64,000 bases of DNA, from the NCBI RefSeq assembly GCF_963677125.1, contig NZ_OY781882.1:5478501-5542500 (forward strand). The letters are read 5' to 3'. Both the position numbers and the translations under genes were made by a program. How positions within the stretch are numbered: the stretch's first letter is position 1; each line of letters starts with the position of its first letter. Source of the stretch: an uncultured Desulfobacter sp. (GTDB lineage Bacteria > Desulfobacterota > Desulfobacteria > Desulfobacterales > Desulfobacteraceae). The notes below the pieces were generated by a model. That model did not search any database. It was not told the DNA's origin and saw nothing but the letters and a program-made list of their open reading frames with translations. Below, one piece after another: positions 18,646 through 27,560 of the stretch.

Positions 18646-21495
18646 TTAGGTGTTTTTTTCTTGATGTGTTTGAAGCTTTTCGTGAACAGCCTCGGCAATG
18701 GGCAAAATTTCTTTAAATTTATAGCGGCCGGCAAGTTTGTTGATTTTTTGAAGATCATTTAAAAACGCTTTTGGCCATCCCAGCGTATTGATTTTAGCTA
18801 CATTGAGTTTTATCTGTTTGGCCTGACGTTTTTTCAGAAAAGGGATCAGCCGTTCAATGCATTGAATCAGTTCCGTGGTATCCGCGATTTTGGATGGAAT
18901 GCTCAACGGTGTTTCCTCTTGCTTCAGTACGGCGAGCCCCTCCTGAACGATGGCCATTTCCTGAGCAAACCGTGCCATCTCTTTTTTATCCGGCAGTTCC
19001 TGGTTTGGGTTGGATTTCAGTTTAGCCTCAACAACCTGTGCTGCTGCCTGAAGTTTTTTCGCCCCCAGATTTCCGGCAACACCCTTGATGGAGTGCGCCA
19101 GGCGCCGGGCGTCTTCAAAGGCATTTTCTTTTATCAATGAATCGAGCTGTTCTGCCGCATCTGCATAATCTCTTTTAACTTTCAGCAGTAAGTGTTTGTA
19201 TAATTTTTTATTGTTGTTGATTCGGTCTAACCCCTGGACCATATCAATGCCCGGCAGCGATTCCGGCAATCCATCAAAGGTCTGTTCATCCTTTTGGACT
19301 TCGGATTGGGCTTCTGATTGTTCTGGGGCCGGAACAGGCAGGGGGACGTCTCTTTTTGCAGGCTTTATCCATTGGACCAATGCCTTGAACAACTCCTGCG
19401 GATTGATGGGTTTGGTGACATGTTCCTGCATGCCGACTTTAAGGCTTTTTTCCCGGTCTCCGGACATGGCATGGGCGGTCATGGCAATAATGGGAAGGGT
19501 TTGGGCCGTTTTTACCTCTCTGATCTTTTTTGTCGCCTCCATGCCGCCCATCACCGGCATTTGGATGTCCATTAAAACCAGGTCATAATTTTTTTCAAGG
19601 GCTGCATGAACCCCCTCTTTCCCATTGTCGGCAACGTCCACAATCAAGCCCGCCCCCTGTAGAATTTCCACCGCAACCTCCTGGTTGATCTCATTGTCTT
19701 CCACCAGAAGAATCCGCGCGCCACGGATTTGTTCAATTTTCCGGTGATAGGGCTGCTGGTCACGGCGTGATTTGATTTGAATCCTTCGGCCAAAGGCGAC
19801 CATGATGGCATCAAACAGCTCAGACTGAGTAACAGGTTTGACAATGATGCCGTCTAACCCCACTCCCTTTGACTGCTCTCCCGCTTCAGTGCGGTCATAG
19901 GCTGTTGCCATAATGATTTTGGGTTTTGGTTCAAGATTGGGTAATGCCATGATTGCCCGAGTGGTCTCCACGCCGTCCATGCCCGGCATCTGCCAGTCAA
20001 TGAGCATCATTTGAAACGGATCTGTCTTTGAATCGCGTTGAATCAGATCAATGGCGTCGGCGCCAGTGGATAGGCTGACCGTCCTGAATCCCATGGCCCC
20101 CAGATATGATTCGAATATTTCCCGGGCTGTGGCATTGTCATCCACCACCAATACCCGCATTTGGTGCAGTTGATCATCGGTTTCAACCTGTTTGAACGTC
20201 ATGTTGTTGTCCGAAATGCCGAATCGTGCCGTAAAAAAGAACGTTGATCCTTTTCCGCATTCAGAAGAGACGCCGATGTTCCCTCCCATCATTTCAGCCA
20301 AGCGTTTTGAAATGGTCAGCCCCAGGCCTGTTCCGCCATACTTGCGGGTGGTGGATGTGTCCGCCTGGGAAAATGCCTGGAATAAATTGCTTTGCTGCTC
20401 TTTTGTCATGCCGATGCCGGTGTCTTTAACGGAGAACTTGAGCAGGACACTCTGTTCATACCGTTTGGCAATGCGACATGTCATGAGCACTTCCCCTTTT
20501 TCCGTGAATTTGGCGGCATTGCCGGCCAGATTCACCAGAATCTGTTTCAGGCGCAAGGGATCGCCTGTCAACATCTTGGGCAAATTCGGGGCAATTCGTA
20601 CAAGCAGTTCCAATCCCTTTTCCGATGTTTTGACCGCTGCCAGATCCGAGGCTTGTGACATGACCGAATCAATTGAAAAATCCACTGACTCCATATCCAG
20701 TTTACCCGCTTCGATTTTGGAAAAATCCAGAATATCATTGATTAATCCCAAAAGGGCATTGGCGGCCCCGTCGATTTTGTTCAAATAATCGGTCTGTTTG
20801 GGGGTCAATTCAGTTTTAAGCGCCAGGTGGGTCATACCGATGATGGCGTTCATGGGTGTTCTGATTTCATGGCTCATGTTGGCCAGAAAATCACTTTTGG
20901 CCTGGGTGGCGGATTCCGCCTGTTTTTTGGCTTCATCAAGATCGTCCATGATGTTGAGCATGGCGCGTTTGGCCCTGGCCAGCTCCGCCACCTGATTTTT
21001 AAGTTCCAGGGTCGCCATTTTTGTTTTTTGCTGGGCTTCTTTGAGTTCCTGATTTTTTTTTAACAAGTCATGGAGCAGCTCTTCTTTTAGGGGCGCTCCC
21101 AGCATCTCCCGGGTCTTTTCAATCAGGGATTGCGACAGAGAAAAGTCCGGATCCGGCAGTTTTTTTTCGCCGGTAAAGCATGTCTGGTCTCCATTGATCC
21201 CGGATACATCGCTATGGCTGAAATAGCTTGCGGCCAACGTTTTTTTGACGTGATCAAACGGTTCGATTCTGACGTGTATGGCATGCCCGTATTCCTGACG
21301 TTCCAATAAGATTTCGGCCTGTGTTTTTTTATCTTTGTGCTCATCTTCCCACGAGATCAACTCCGTGAAAATCGTTGCGAATTTAGCAGCCTGAATGTCA
21401 TCGAATCCAAACCAGGTTGACATTTCGAAAAGTTTTAACCCGGTTTCTTTCAACCCTGATTTTGTACCCAATGAGAATTTTCCAAGTTCGATCAT
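18646..21495 (-). CDS. Hybrid kinase with RsbT-like N-terminus (HK-REC-REC-Hpt)
   Basis: 949 aa from the chosen start. The first 85 or so residues have no membrane segment and resemble the start of an RsbT/anti-sigma ATPase (LFEMSTWFGFDDIQAAKFATIFTEL), but the N-box Asn and glycine boxes are absent. A coiled coil (about 125-195) leads to HisKA with His near 209, an ATPase domain (DTGIGM, GTGLGLT), receiver 1 (Asp near 500, IDWQMPGMDG), receiver 2 (Asp near 641, MDIQMPVMGG), an Hpt (His near 799, AHSIKG) and the helical tail. The ATG at 21495 overlaps the upstream phosphatase stop as ATGA with GAGGG upstream; an earlier ATG at 21519 would overlap by 28 bases and is less likely. Confidence 0.9.
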   Translation of the reverse strand: MIELGKFSLGTKSGLKETGLKLFEMSTWFGFDDIQAAKFATIFTELISWEDEHKDKKTQAEILLERQEYGHAIHVRIEPFDHVKKTLAASYFSHSDVSGINGDQTCFTGEKKLPDPDFSLSQSLIEKTREMLGAPLKEELLHDLLKKNQELKEAQQKTKMATLELKNQVAELARAKRAMLNIMDDLDEAKKQAESATQAKSDFLANMSHEIRTPMNAIIGMTHLALKTELTPKQTDYLNKIDGAANALLGLINDILDFSKIEAGKLDMESVDFSIDSVMSQASDLAAVKTSEKGLELLVRIAPNLPKMLTGDPLRLKQILVNLAGNAAKFTEKGEVLMTCRIAKRYEQSVLLKFSVKDTGIGMTKEQQSNLFQAFSQADTSTTRKYGGTGLGLTISKRLAEMMGGNIGVSSECGKGSTFFFTARFGISDNNMTFKQVETDDQLHQMRVLVVDDNATAREIFESYLGAMGFRTVSLSTGADAIDLIQRDSKTDPFQMMLIDWQMPGMDGVETTRAIMALPNLEPKPKIIMATAYDRTEAGEQSKGVGLDGIIVKPVTQSELFDAIMVAFGRRIQIKSRRDQQPYHRKIEQIRGARILLVEDNEINQEVAVEILQGAGLIVDVADNGKEGVHAALEKNYDLVLMDIQMPVMGGMEATKKIREVKTAQTLPIIAMTAHAMSGDREKSLKVGMQEHVTKPINPQELFKALVQWIKPAKRDVPLPVPAPEQSEAQSEVQKDEQTFDGLPESLPGIDMVQGLDRINNNKKLYKHLLLKVKRDYADAAEQLDSLIKENAFEDARRLAHSIKGVAGNLGAKKLQAAAQVVEAKLKSNPNQELPDKKEMARFAQEMAIVQEGLAVLKQEETPLSIPSKIADTTELIQCIERLIPFLKKRQAKQIKLNVAKINTLGWPKAFLNDLQKINKLAGRYKFKEILPIAEAVHEKLQTHQEKNT

Positions 21496-22091
21496 ACGCC
21501 GACCCTCAATACAATGCATGATAGATCATCAGATCCTTTCCCAAGATTGGTGATGAAATTGTTGCAGATATCCTCGGCACGGCCCGTGGTGATGCCTGGG
21601 TAGGCATTGGGATCAAAGTGTTCTTTGATCCCGTCAGAGGTCATAACCAGAATATCTCCGGGCATCATCCGGGTTTCGGACTGGGCAGGGGAGGGCATCA
21701 TATAGCCCACAATGCCGTCTTTTGTGACAAGGGTTACCTGGCTTGTTCCGAATAATCGCAGATGAATATTCCCCATTCCTGAATATTGAAGCATCCCCGT
21801 GTCTATATCGAGTCTGCAGGCGGCCGCCACGGCACCCCGGGTTCCCTTTAAACACTGATGCAGACCGTTGATAATTTCGGTCAACGGCTTTGAATAATTT
21901 TGGGCCAGGTACTCTTTTGAAAGCCGTGCCACTTGCGCCGCATGTTTTCCATGTCCGAGCACATCCACCAGGGCAAGGAAACAAAAATTGTCGTACGCTT
22001 TGACAAAGCCGATATCCCCACACTCGTCCGGCTCTCCGGTCAACGCTTTTTTTTCTATGTGAAAATCAATGATCTGCCCGTTTAGTCTCAT
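21492..22091 (-). CDS. rsbX: RsbX-like PP2C/SpoIIE-type phosphatase
   Basis: 199 aa. The pattern LVDVLGHGKHAAQVA near the start, a central ALGN-like stretch (YSGMGNIHLRLF) and the C-terminal MTSDGIKEHF followed by GSDDLSCIVLRV match the small SpoIIE/PPM phosphatases of which RsbX is the stressosome member. RsbX resets the stressosome by dephosphorylating RsbS and RsbR. The ATG at 22091 is chosen over a TTG at 22094. It begins three bases after the RsbT-like gene and its stop overlaps the kinase start, so R-S-T-X-kinase form one coupled unit. Confidence 0.9.
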   Translation of the reverse strand: MRLNGQIIDFHIEKKALTGEPDECGDIGFVKAYDNFCFLALVDVLGHGKHAAQVARLSKEYLAQNYSKPLTEIINGLHQCLKGTRGAVAAACRLDIDTGMLQYSGMGNIHLRLFGTSQVTLVTKDGIVGYMMPSPAQSETRMMPGDILVMTSDGIKEHFDPNAYPGITTGRAEDICNNFITNLGKGSDDLSCIVLRVGV

Positions 22092-22094
22092 CAA

Positions 22095-22517
22095 TTAATC
22101 CATCCATTTGATTGCTGTTATCTGAGTGCCCACACCGGGTGTCGATCGAATCTGAAAATCATCCATAATCCGCTTTACACTGGGCAGGCCGAGTCCAAGT
22201 CCGTTTCCGGAACTGTAGTTTTCTTTCATGGCCATTTTCATATTGTTTATGCCTGGACCCTGATCCTGGGCATTGACCTTAAACCCTATCTTGTCACCAC
22301 GGTGAATGATGCTTAAGGTAATTTTTCCCTTTCGCGCATACCGGATAATATTGGTGGATAATTCTGAAACCGCTGAAGCAATCAAATACTGTGCTGTTTC
22401 TCCAAAATGCATTTCAGCTAAAATTTTTCTGGCACTGTACACGACCTGGGCGTTGTCCGAGGGCTCATATAAATCAAAGGTCACCCGTTCATCTATAAAA
22501 TTCATGGTATTTATCAT
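22095..22517 (-). CDS. rsbT: RsbT-like switch kinase (anti-sigma type HATPase)
   Basis: About 140 aa with the complete Bergerat fold markers of RsbT: N box ELSTNIIRYA, G1 box DQGPGI and G2 box GNGLGLGLP followed by VKRIMDDF. RsbT phosphorylates RsbS and RsbR in the stressosome; once released it acts on a downstream target, classically RsbU. No RsbU gene is present here, so the target may be the kinase two genes downstream. The start at 22517 (MINTMNF, behind GGAAAGG) is preferred to an ATG at 22571, which would overlap the STAS gene by 28 bases. Confidence 0.9.
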   Translation of the reverse strand: MINTMNFIDERVTFDLYEPSDNAQVVYSARKILAEMHFGETAQYLIASAVSELSTNIIRYARKGKITLSIIHRGDKIGFKVNAQDQGPGINNMKMAMKENYSSGNGLGLGLPSVKRIMDDFQIRSTPGVGTQITAIKWMD

Positions 22518-22543
22518 CAAGTTCAGGCCCTTTCCGGCAATAT

Positions 22544-22921
22544 TTAATCCAACGCAAAGGTGGTTAACCACTTAAAGGCATCATCAATGTTTCTTGCGGT
22601 TATAATATCATCAAAGCCGGTATCCAGATCCACTAACGACGCGGCAACGCCTGGTCGAAACCCTGAAAAAACCGGGGTCGTACCCATCATGGCAATGGCC
22701 CTGGCTGCATTTTTCAAGAGAGCAAATTCGTTTGAATTCAGAATTGTCACGTCAGATAGGTCGATGATGACACCTTTTGCCCGTTTTCTTGTCAGCTGTT
22801 TTAGGAGCGCTTCCCTTATCCTTAAAATGCTGTTTTCATCCGAGTAACGGGTTAAAGATGCAATCAGGCAATTGTTGACCTGATGAATTGTTGAACCGGA
22901 TGCGTTCGATGCTTCATTCAT
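22544..22921 (-). CDS. rsbS: RsbS-like single-domain STAS protein
   Basis: 125 aa, a lone STAS domain. The strand-loop-helix around VTILNSNEFALLKNAARA places a Ser at the position phosphorylated in RsbS, followed by VFSGFRPGVAASLVDLD, the usual second half of STAS proteins. RsbS forms the stressosome core with RsbR and holds RsbT until phosphorylated. Its ATG overlaps the stop of the PAS-STAS gene (ATGA) and the RsbT-like gene follows, which is the standard R-S-T order. The residue pair flanking the Ser (Asn on both sides) differs from the usual Asp-Ser. Confidence 0.88.
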   Translation of the reverse strand: MNEASNASGSTIHQVNNCLIASLTRYSDENSILRIREALLKQLTRKRAKGVIIDLSDVTILNSNEFALLKNAARAIAMMGTTPVFSGFRPGVAASLVDLDTGFDDIITARNIDDAFKWLTTFALD

Positions 22922-23727
22922 TCATTTGCACCCTTTTGTTTTACCTTTAACCCCATCAGCCTGAACGCATCTGAAAGTGCATCCTGAAGCGTTGAATTGG
23001 TGGCGATATCCCCAAGCTCGATACCTAACTGGACAAGGGTTTCGGCAACCGCCGGGGAAATGCCGGAGATAATGCAGCGGCATCCCATCAATTTCGTGGC
23101 TTTGGCGATTTTAATCAAATGATTGGCCACAGCCGTATCCACGGCCGCCACCCCCTGGATGTCCAGGATGATCACCTTTGCCGCGGTTTCCATGATTTTG
23201 GAGAGCATGGTATTCATCATTTGCTGGGCCCGCAGGGAGTCCACCACCCCCACCACCGGAAGAATCACGACCCTGTCCCAAAGTTTGATGGCCGGTGTTG
23301 ATATCTCCATGATGGTCCGGCTCTGCTCTTTGAGTTTTTTTTCCTGCCTGACCCGCTCTGTGATATCAAGAATATATTCCAGACCGCCCACAATGTTTCC
23401 GTCCTCATCTTTCATGGCAGCCGCGGTGTATTCAATGGGGATAAATCTGTCGTTCACTTTCATTTCATTGCGGGTGGTAAAGGACTGTCCCCCTTCCATG
23501 ACCTGTTTCATCCGGCACTCTTCAGTTCCGCAATGACGCGATTGAAAGACATCACGGCATGGCATCATTTTGATCTCTTGCCAGGATTTTCCAAGCATGT
23601 TAAGTCCGGCCCTGTTTACGAAAATGACCCTCATCTCACGGTTAACCGCCATAATCGGGGTAGGGAGCTGCTGGAGGATGTCGACTGCCAACTCTCCATC
23701 AATTTGATCGATGTCCGGATTATTCAT
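22918..23727 (-). CDS. rsbR: RsbR-like sensor: PAS domain plus STAS domain
   Basis: 269 aa. Residues about 15-130 form a PAS domain (LPTPIMAVN, ITERVRQEKKL at its end) instead of the non-heme globin seen in Bacillus RsbRA. The C-terminal STAS domain starts with STPAIKLWDRVVILPVVG; a Ser stands in VVDSLRA where a phospho-Thr is usual, and a Thr stands in VDTAVANHL at the second site. PAS domains of this kind can bind heme, flavin or small ligands; two Cys pairs are visible in the PAS (MPCRDV, HCGTEEC). First gene of the cluster; GAAGGAGATATCT precedes the GTG at 23730 and ATG at 23727, and either could be the start. Confidence 0.9.
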   Translation of the reverse strand: MNNPDIDQIDGELAVDILQQLPTPIMAVNREMRVIFVNRAGLNMLGKSWQEIKMMPCRDVFQSRHCGTEECRMKQVMEGGQSFTTRNEMKVNDRFIPIEYTAAAMKDEDGNIVGGLEYILDITERVRQEKKLKEQSRTIMEISTPAIKLWDRVVILPVVGVVDSLRAQQMMNTMLSKIMETAAKVIILDIQGVAAVDTAVANHLIKIAKATKLMGCRCIISGISPAVAETLVQLGIELGDIATNSTLQDALSDAFRLMGLKVKQKGANE

Positions 23728-23730
23728 CAC

Positions 23731-24233
23731 AGATATCTCCTTCGGTTGTTGTTTGATGTTGTGATATGATCAATTACCTGACGATATATTTTTCTTTTTG
23801 CTTCATTTTTTCGGTGGTTCTGTATATGCCAAAAGGGACGTCGGCGAAAAAGAAAAAAGAAAAAGAGGGACGAAAAAGAGCCCCCATTGACATCGCTTTA
23901 ACAGGCATTTATGCCCTTTTCGCTTAAACATGATGTTTGCCATAATGAATAAAAAGAATATGTTATAGAGTCAATCGATTTTTTAAAGCAAATAATGCAT
24001 TCATAACATTTGGCTTTAAATCTTGCAATGTTAAAAATGAATGGTTCATCTTGGTAAGATCGCTTTTTTTTCGACCGAAAAACATGGGATGGGCTGCCGG
24101 GCGGCAAAAATTAATATTATGTAACAGCCTGTTGAGAAAAAAATTAAAATGACTTAAACTGATCTGCAGGTAATAAATCGTACGAAAATTTATCCGGATT
24201 AATGATTCTAATGCCATTGTTCAAGGTGTCAAA
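23731..24233. other. 500-base divergent intergenic region
   Basis: Separates the stressosome cluster (minus) from the REC gene (plus), so both promoters should be here. Visible: a purine-rich tract (about 23830-23885), a near palindrome AAACATGATGTTT (23926-23938), a small GGCAT/ATGCC hairpin followed by CTTTT near 23903-23920, and a G/C-rich stretch around 24084-24108 unlike its AT-rich surroundings. No convincing -35/-10 or sigma-54 site, gene or riboswitch was recognised. Confidence 0.5.
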
Positions 24234-24968
24234 ATGACCAAAGATTTTAATCATTCAATTCTGATCGTTGATGATGAGGAAAAAATCGGAAAAGCACTTG
24301 AACGTCTGATCAAAAAGACCGGTGCCCGTTCTTTTTACGCATCTTCGGGCTCCCAGGCTCTGGATTTCATCCAAACATCAGAAGAACCGCTCTCCATGAT
24401 ACTTTCGGACCAGAGGATGCCGGGGATGGAAGGTACCCAGTTTTTGGAAAAGGCCAGGGCCATTACCCCGGATACCATTCGATTTCTGATTACCGGCTAT
24501 GCAGATATCGATTCGGTTTCAGATGCGGTAAATCGCGGCGCGGTTCATCGGTTTATTACAAAGCCCTGGGACAATGATGATTTATTGGAGATGATTAAAT
24601 CTGGGTTGCAATATTACGAATTGGTTGTTGAGAACCGGAATTTATTTGCGCTGGCTAAAAAACAAAATATTCGCCTTTATAATTTGAGCCAGGAGCTCAA
24701 ACAAAAGGCGGCAGTGCATAAACGGGTGATTGTACGAAAAGAGAAGCAGATCGTTCAGCTGAAAAAACGATTGGCGAAAGGCATTGATGAGGCAGATTTT
24801 TTTGAGCAGATAGAAAAATTGCTTGACGAAAATCAGATGCTTGAAAAAGATAGAATTGTGTTATGCTACTGGGCTGTAATCAAAGATTTTTTCCTGAGAT
24901 TTAAAGATCTTGCTGCGCGTGACGGGTTTCTTATGCCCACAGAAACCGAACCGGACCACAAAGTGTAA
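24234..24968 (+). CDS. Response regulator with coiled-coil C-terminus
   Basis: 244 aa. The receiver (1-125) has VDDEEK, the phospho-Asp in LSDQRMPGMEG and FITKPWDNDDL, the form usually found joined to HD-GYP or GGDEF outputs. Here the receiver is followed by about 120 residues that are Lys/Glu-rich and partly coiled coil, with no catalytic motif, so output is probably by protein contact. AAGGTG lies before the ATG. The FapA-like gene starts 44 bases downstream and also has a receiver-like N-terminus, suggesting the two proteins interact. Confidence 0.87.
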   Translation: MTKDFNHSILIVDDEEKIGKALERLIKKTGARSFYASSGSQALDFIQTSEEPLSMILSDQRMPGMEGTQFLEKARAITPDTIRFLITGYADIDSVSDAVNRGAVHRFITKPWDNDDLLEMIKSGLQYYELVVENRNLFALAKKQNIRLYNLSQELKQKAAVHKRVIVRKEKQIVQLKKRLAKGIDEADFFEQIEKLLDENQMLEKDRIVLCYWAVIKDFFLRFKDLAARDGFLMPTETEPDHKV

Positions 24969-25012
24969 TTTGATTTTGCAGTTAAGGCATTTGAGAAAGA
25001 CGGGTATTTTTT

Positions 25013-27511
25013 TTGCGTTCCAGAAGCAAAGGGGCCTTTATCATCGAAACTAAACAACAGGAAAACAAAATCCTGATAATCGACCCGCAGGGTATAATTG
25101 AAAAGAAAACCGGGCTGTTATCGGAAAAAGGATTTGAGGTGGAGTGTTTTAACTCTCCCGCCGACGGCCTGGCACGTTTGGCCCAGGAGTCAGCATTCCC
25201 ATATTTTCTGATTATTGAGGGATGTGTTGAAATAGAAAATGGACAAAAAACGATCCTTGCAAGGGCCAAAGAAATATCACCGGACACCCAGCGACTCTTG
25301 GTCGGAGCGCCTTTCGCACTGCCCTCTTTTGTTAATGCGATAAATTTTGCCGGGATTCATGCGTGTCTGCCTTTGCCCTTTACGGACGAAGACCTGCTTG
25401 TTCAGGTCAGACTGCGGCATGATGAATATCTGGCCGGCAGAAAAATAAAAAGCCTCCAGAAGACGATTCAACGCCAGAATAAGCAGTTGTTTCAGATCGC
25501 TGGAAATTTGAGAAAGAAAGAGACGCTGTATGCGGAGCAGATTCAACAAAAAGAAAAGGAAATCAGAGTTCTGGAATCCAGGCTCAAAAGCCTTTTCGGG
25601 GACAATGAATTAGAATCCGGGCCAAAGCTTAAAACCCTGTTGGAAAAAGAAAATATTAGTTTAAATGCATTGGCCTTCCGGCAGGCATTTGATGATTTAA
25701 AAAAACGCGTTAGAGACATCTTTTTAACCATTATTTCAAAAAGCGAACAGTCTGAGGCGTTGATGCTTTCAGAAAAAGAGTTTATTCATGCCCTGGCACA
25801 ACATTCTGATCAATTGGATGAAACCATTGATACCACGGAATACGAATCCCTTGCCGGTTTGCTGACCCCGGTGCTTTTGAATTTAATGATTTGGCGGGTT
25901 AATCGTGACCCGGAAGGTATTTCGGACGAAAAACAGCAAGATGTCCTAAAATATTTCAGCATCGATTTTTTAGATAACAGGACCCAGGCTTATATTCGGC
26001 TTAACAAAGATGCTCCGGAAGGGATGACGGTTTACATGATAGAACAGCTTCTTCATAAAAACGGGATTATTTTTGGACTCATCGAAGAATCGTCCATCGA
26101 AGAATGGCTTTATGGAGATGCCAGAACGGGAGAAAAGCTGCTTATTGCTGAGGGAAAGCAGCCTGTTTCGCCAACCCAGGGAGAAGTTCACTATTATTTC
26201 CCAAGCAATTTCAGGCGTGCAGGCAGAATAAATCCGGATGGAAGCATAGATTACAGAGACAGGGGCGAAGTGCCCCATGTGGAAGCGGGTATTATGCTGG
26301 CCTCAAAGATATTCCCTAAGCCCGGGGAACCCGGTATAGATGTTAAAGGCATGGAAATACCGGTGCCGGAGCCTGTGGATCAGGCTTTTTCCGCAGGGCC
26401 GGGTACCCGGTATAATGAAGACAAGACTGAAATTTTTTCAACCATAGGAGGTCAACCCCACTTGGATGTTATGGGGGTTGTCTCTGTTAACAAAGAATTC
26501 AGGATAAAAGGTGATGTCGGATTTGAAACCGGCAATATTGATTTCAATGGTAATGTCATTGTGCCGGGTACGGTCAAAGAAGGTTTTAAGGTTAAGTGCG
26601 TTTCACTCACAGCCAGGGAAATTTGCGGCGCACAGGTCGATGTGTCAGGAGATTTGAACGTATCAATGGGCATTGTGGATACAGATCTTATCAATGTTAA
26701 AGGCAATATCCAGGCCAAATACATTCACAATTGTACCATAAATTCCTTTGGGGATTTGACGGTGCACAAAGAGATCGTTGATTCCACCATTTATTTGAGC
26801 GGGGCCTGCGATAATGAAAGGGGCGTCATTCTTAATTCGACCCTGTCGGCAAAGGGCGGGATTAAAGCCGGTGCTGTAGGTAATGAATCTGCCGCACCAT
26901 CGATTCTGACTGTTGGGGTTGATGAGCATGTAATCCGATTGGAGGATAAAATAAAATCCAGACTTACAATGAACAGGGATACGATTCATGAGCTTTCATC
27001 GGAGATCAGTCAGATGAAAGAGGTGGACAAGTGGCTTCACGGCACCATAACCGAGAATGCCCACGTTCAGGATCGGTCACTAATAGAGATTCGGGAACTT
27101 GAGAACAAAAGGGCCGCTTTGGACGGAACAAAAGATGCCGCTGAATTAAAAAGTATTTCCGATGGGATTCAAAAATTGGAAAAAAAAGCGAAATATGCAG
27201 GGGAAAAAATTAATGAATGGTTTGAACGTCAGGACCAGATACATCATGATATTTCAGCAAAAGAGCTTAAAATCGAGGGGTTGGAAAATTTAAACAGGCT
27301 GCTTGTTGAACAATTAGAAAATCTAGAACAGATTTCAAATAAGTCCGCGTCTGTACCTGTGCTGAATATATCAAAGCACATTCAGTCCAAAACAAAAATT
27401 AAGGCCCCCCATTCGTTTAAAATCGTGGACAGGTCCTGCGCTCGATGTGACATAAGGGAAAGGAGTAAGAATGAAGGCGGCATTGTCTATTATATAATGG
27501 ATATCACTTAA
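25013..27511 (+). CDS. DUF342/FapA protein with N-terminal pseudo-receiver
   Basis: 832 aa. Residues about 15-130 resemble a receiver (ILIIDPQGI, PLPFTDEDLL) but the phospho-Asp is not evident. After a coiled coil and a helical region comes the DUF342/FapA core (about 400-625): repeated short beta units such as FNGNVIVPGTVKEG, VDVSGDLNVSMGIV and INVKGNIQAKYIHNC. A second coiled coil follows (about 640-775). FapA-family proteins are linked to cell-surface and flagellar or polymer control. There is no ATG or GTG between the preceding in-frame stop (24992) and the conserved part; TTG at 25013 is the only usual start and has a poor ribosome site. Confidence 0.8.
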   Translation: MRSRSKGAFIIETKQQENKILIIDPQGIIEKKTGLLSEKGFEVECFNSPADGLARLAQESAFPYFLIIEGCVEIENGQKTILARAKEISPDTQRLLVGAPFALPSFVNAINFAGIHACLPLPFTDEDLLVQVRLRHDEYLAGRKIKSLQKTIQRQNKQLFQIAGNLRKKETLYAEQIQQKEKEIRVLESRLKSLFGDNELESGPKLKTLLEKENISLNALAFRQAFDDLKKRVRDIFLTIISKSEQSEALMLSEKEFIHALAQHSDQLDETIDTTEYESLAGLLTPVLLNLMIWRVNRDPEGISDEKQQDVLKYFSIDFLDNRTQAYIRLNKDAPEGMTVYMIEQLLHKNGIIFGLIEESSIEEWLYGDARTGEKLLIAEGKQPVSPTQGEVHYYFPSNFRRAGRINPDGSIDYRDRGEVPHVEAGIMLASKIFPKPGEPGIDVKGMEIPVPEPVDQAFSAGPGTRYNEDKTEIFSTIGGQPHLDVMGVVSVNKEFRIKGDVGFETGNIDFNGNVIVPGTVKEGFKVKCVSLTAREICGAQVDVSGDLNVSMGIVDTDLINVKGNIQAKYIHNCTINSFGDLTVHKEIVDSTIYLSGACDNERGVILNSTLSAKGGIKAGAVGNESAAPSILTVGVDEHVIRLEDKIKSRLTMNRDTIHELSSEISQMKEVDKWLHGTITENAHVQDRSLIEIRELENKRAALDGTKDAAELKSISDGIQKLEKKAKYAGEKINEWFERQDQIHHDISAKELKIEGLENLNRLLVEQLENLEQISNKSASVPVLNISKHIQSKTKIKAPHSFKIVDRSCARCDIRERSKNEGGIVYYIMDIT

Positions 27512-27560
27512 ATTCATTTCCCAAACTTTTGCGATACCCTATCTGCTATTGTTGTATTTA

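Noticed and set aside
24050..24115. G/C-rich patch near a c-di-GMP-related gene, considered as a c-di-GMP riboswitch
   Set aside because: The tail vaguely resembles the end of the aptamer, but the conserved first half (GGCAAACC-like stem, GNRA loop) is missing.
23963..24217. 84-codon minus-strand frame in the divergent intergenic region
   Set aside because: No ribosome site and overlap with the expected promoter region of the REC gene; composition not convincing.
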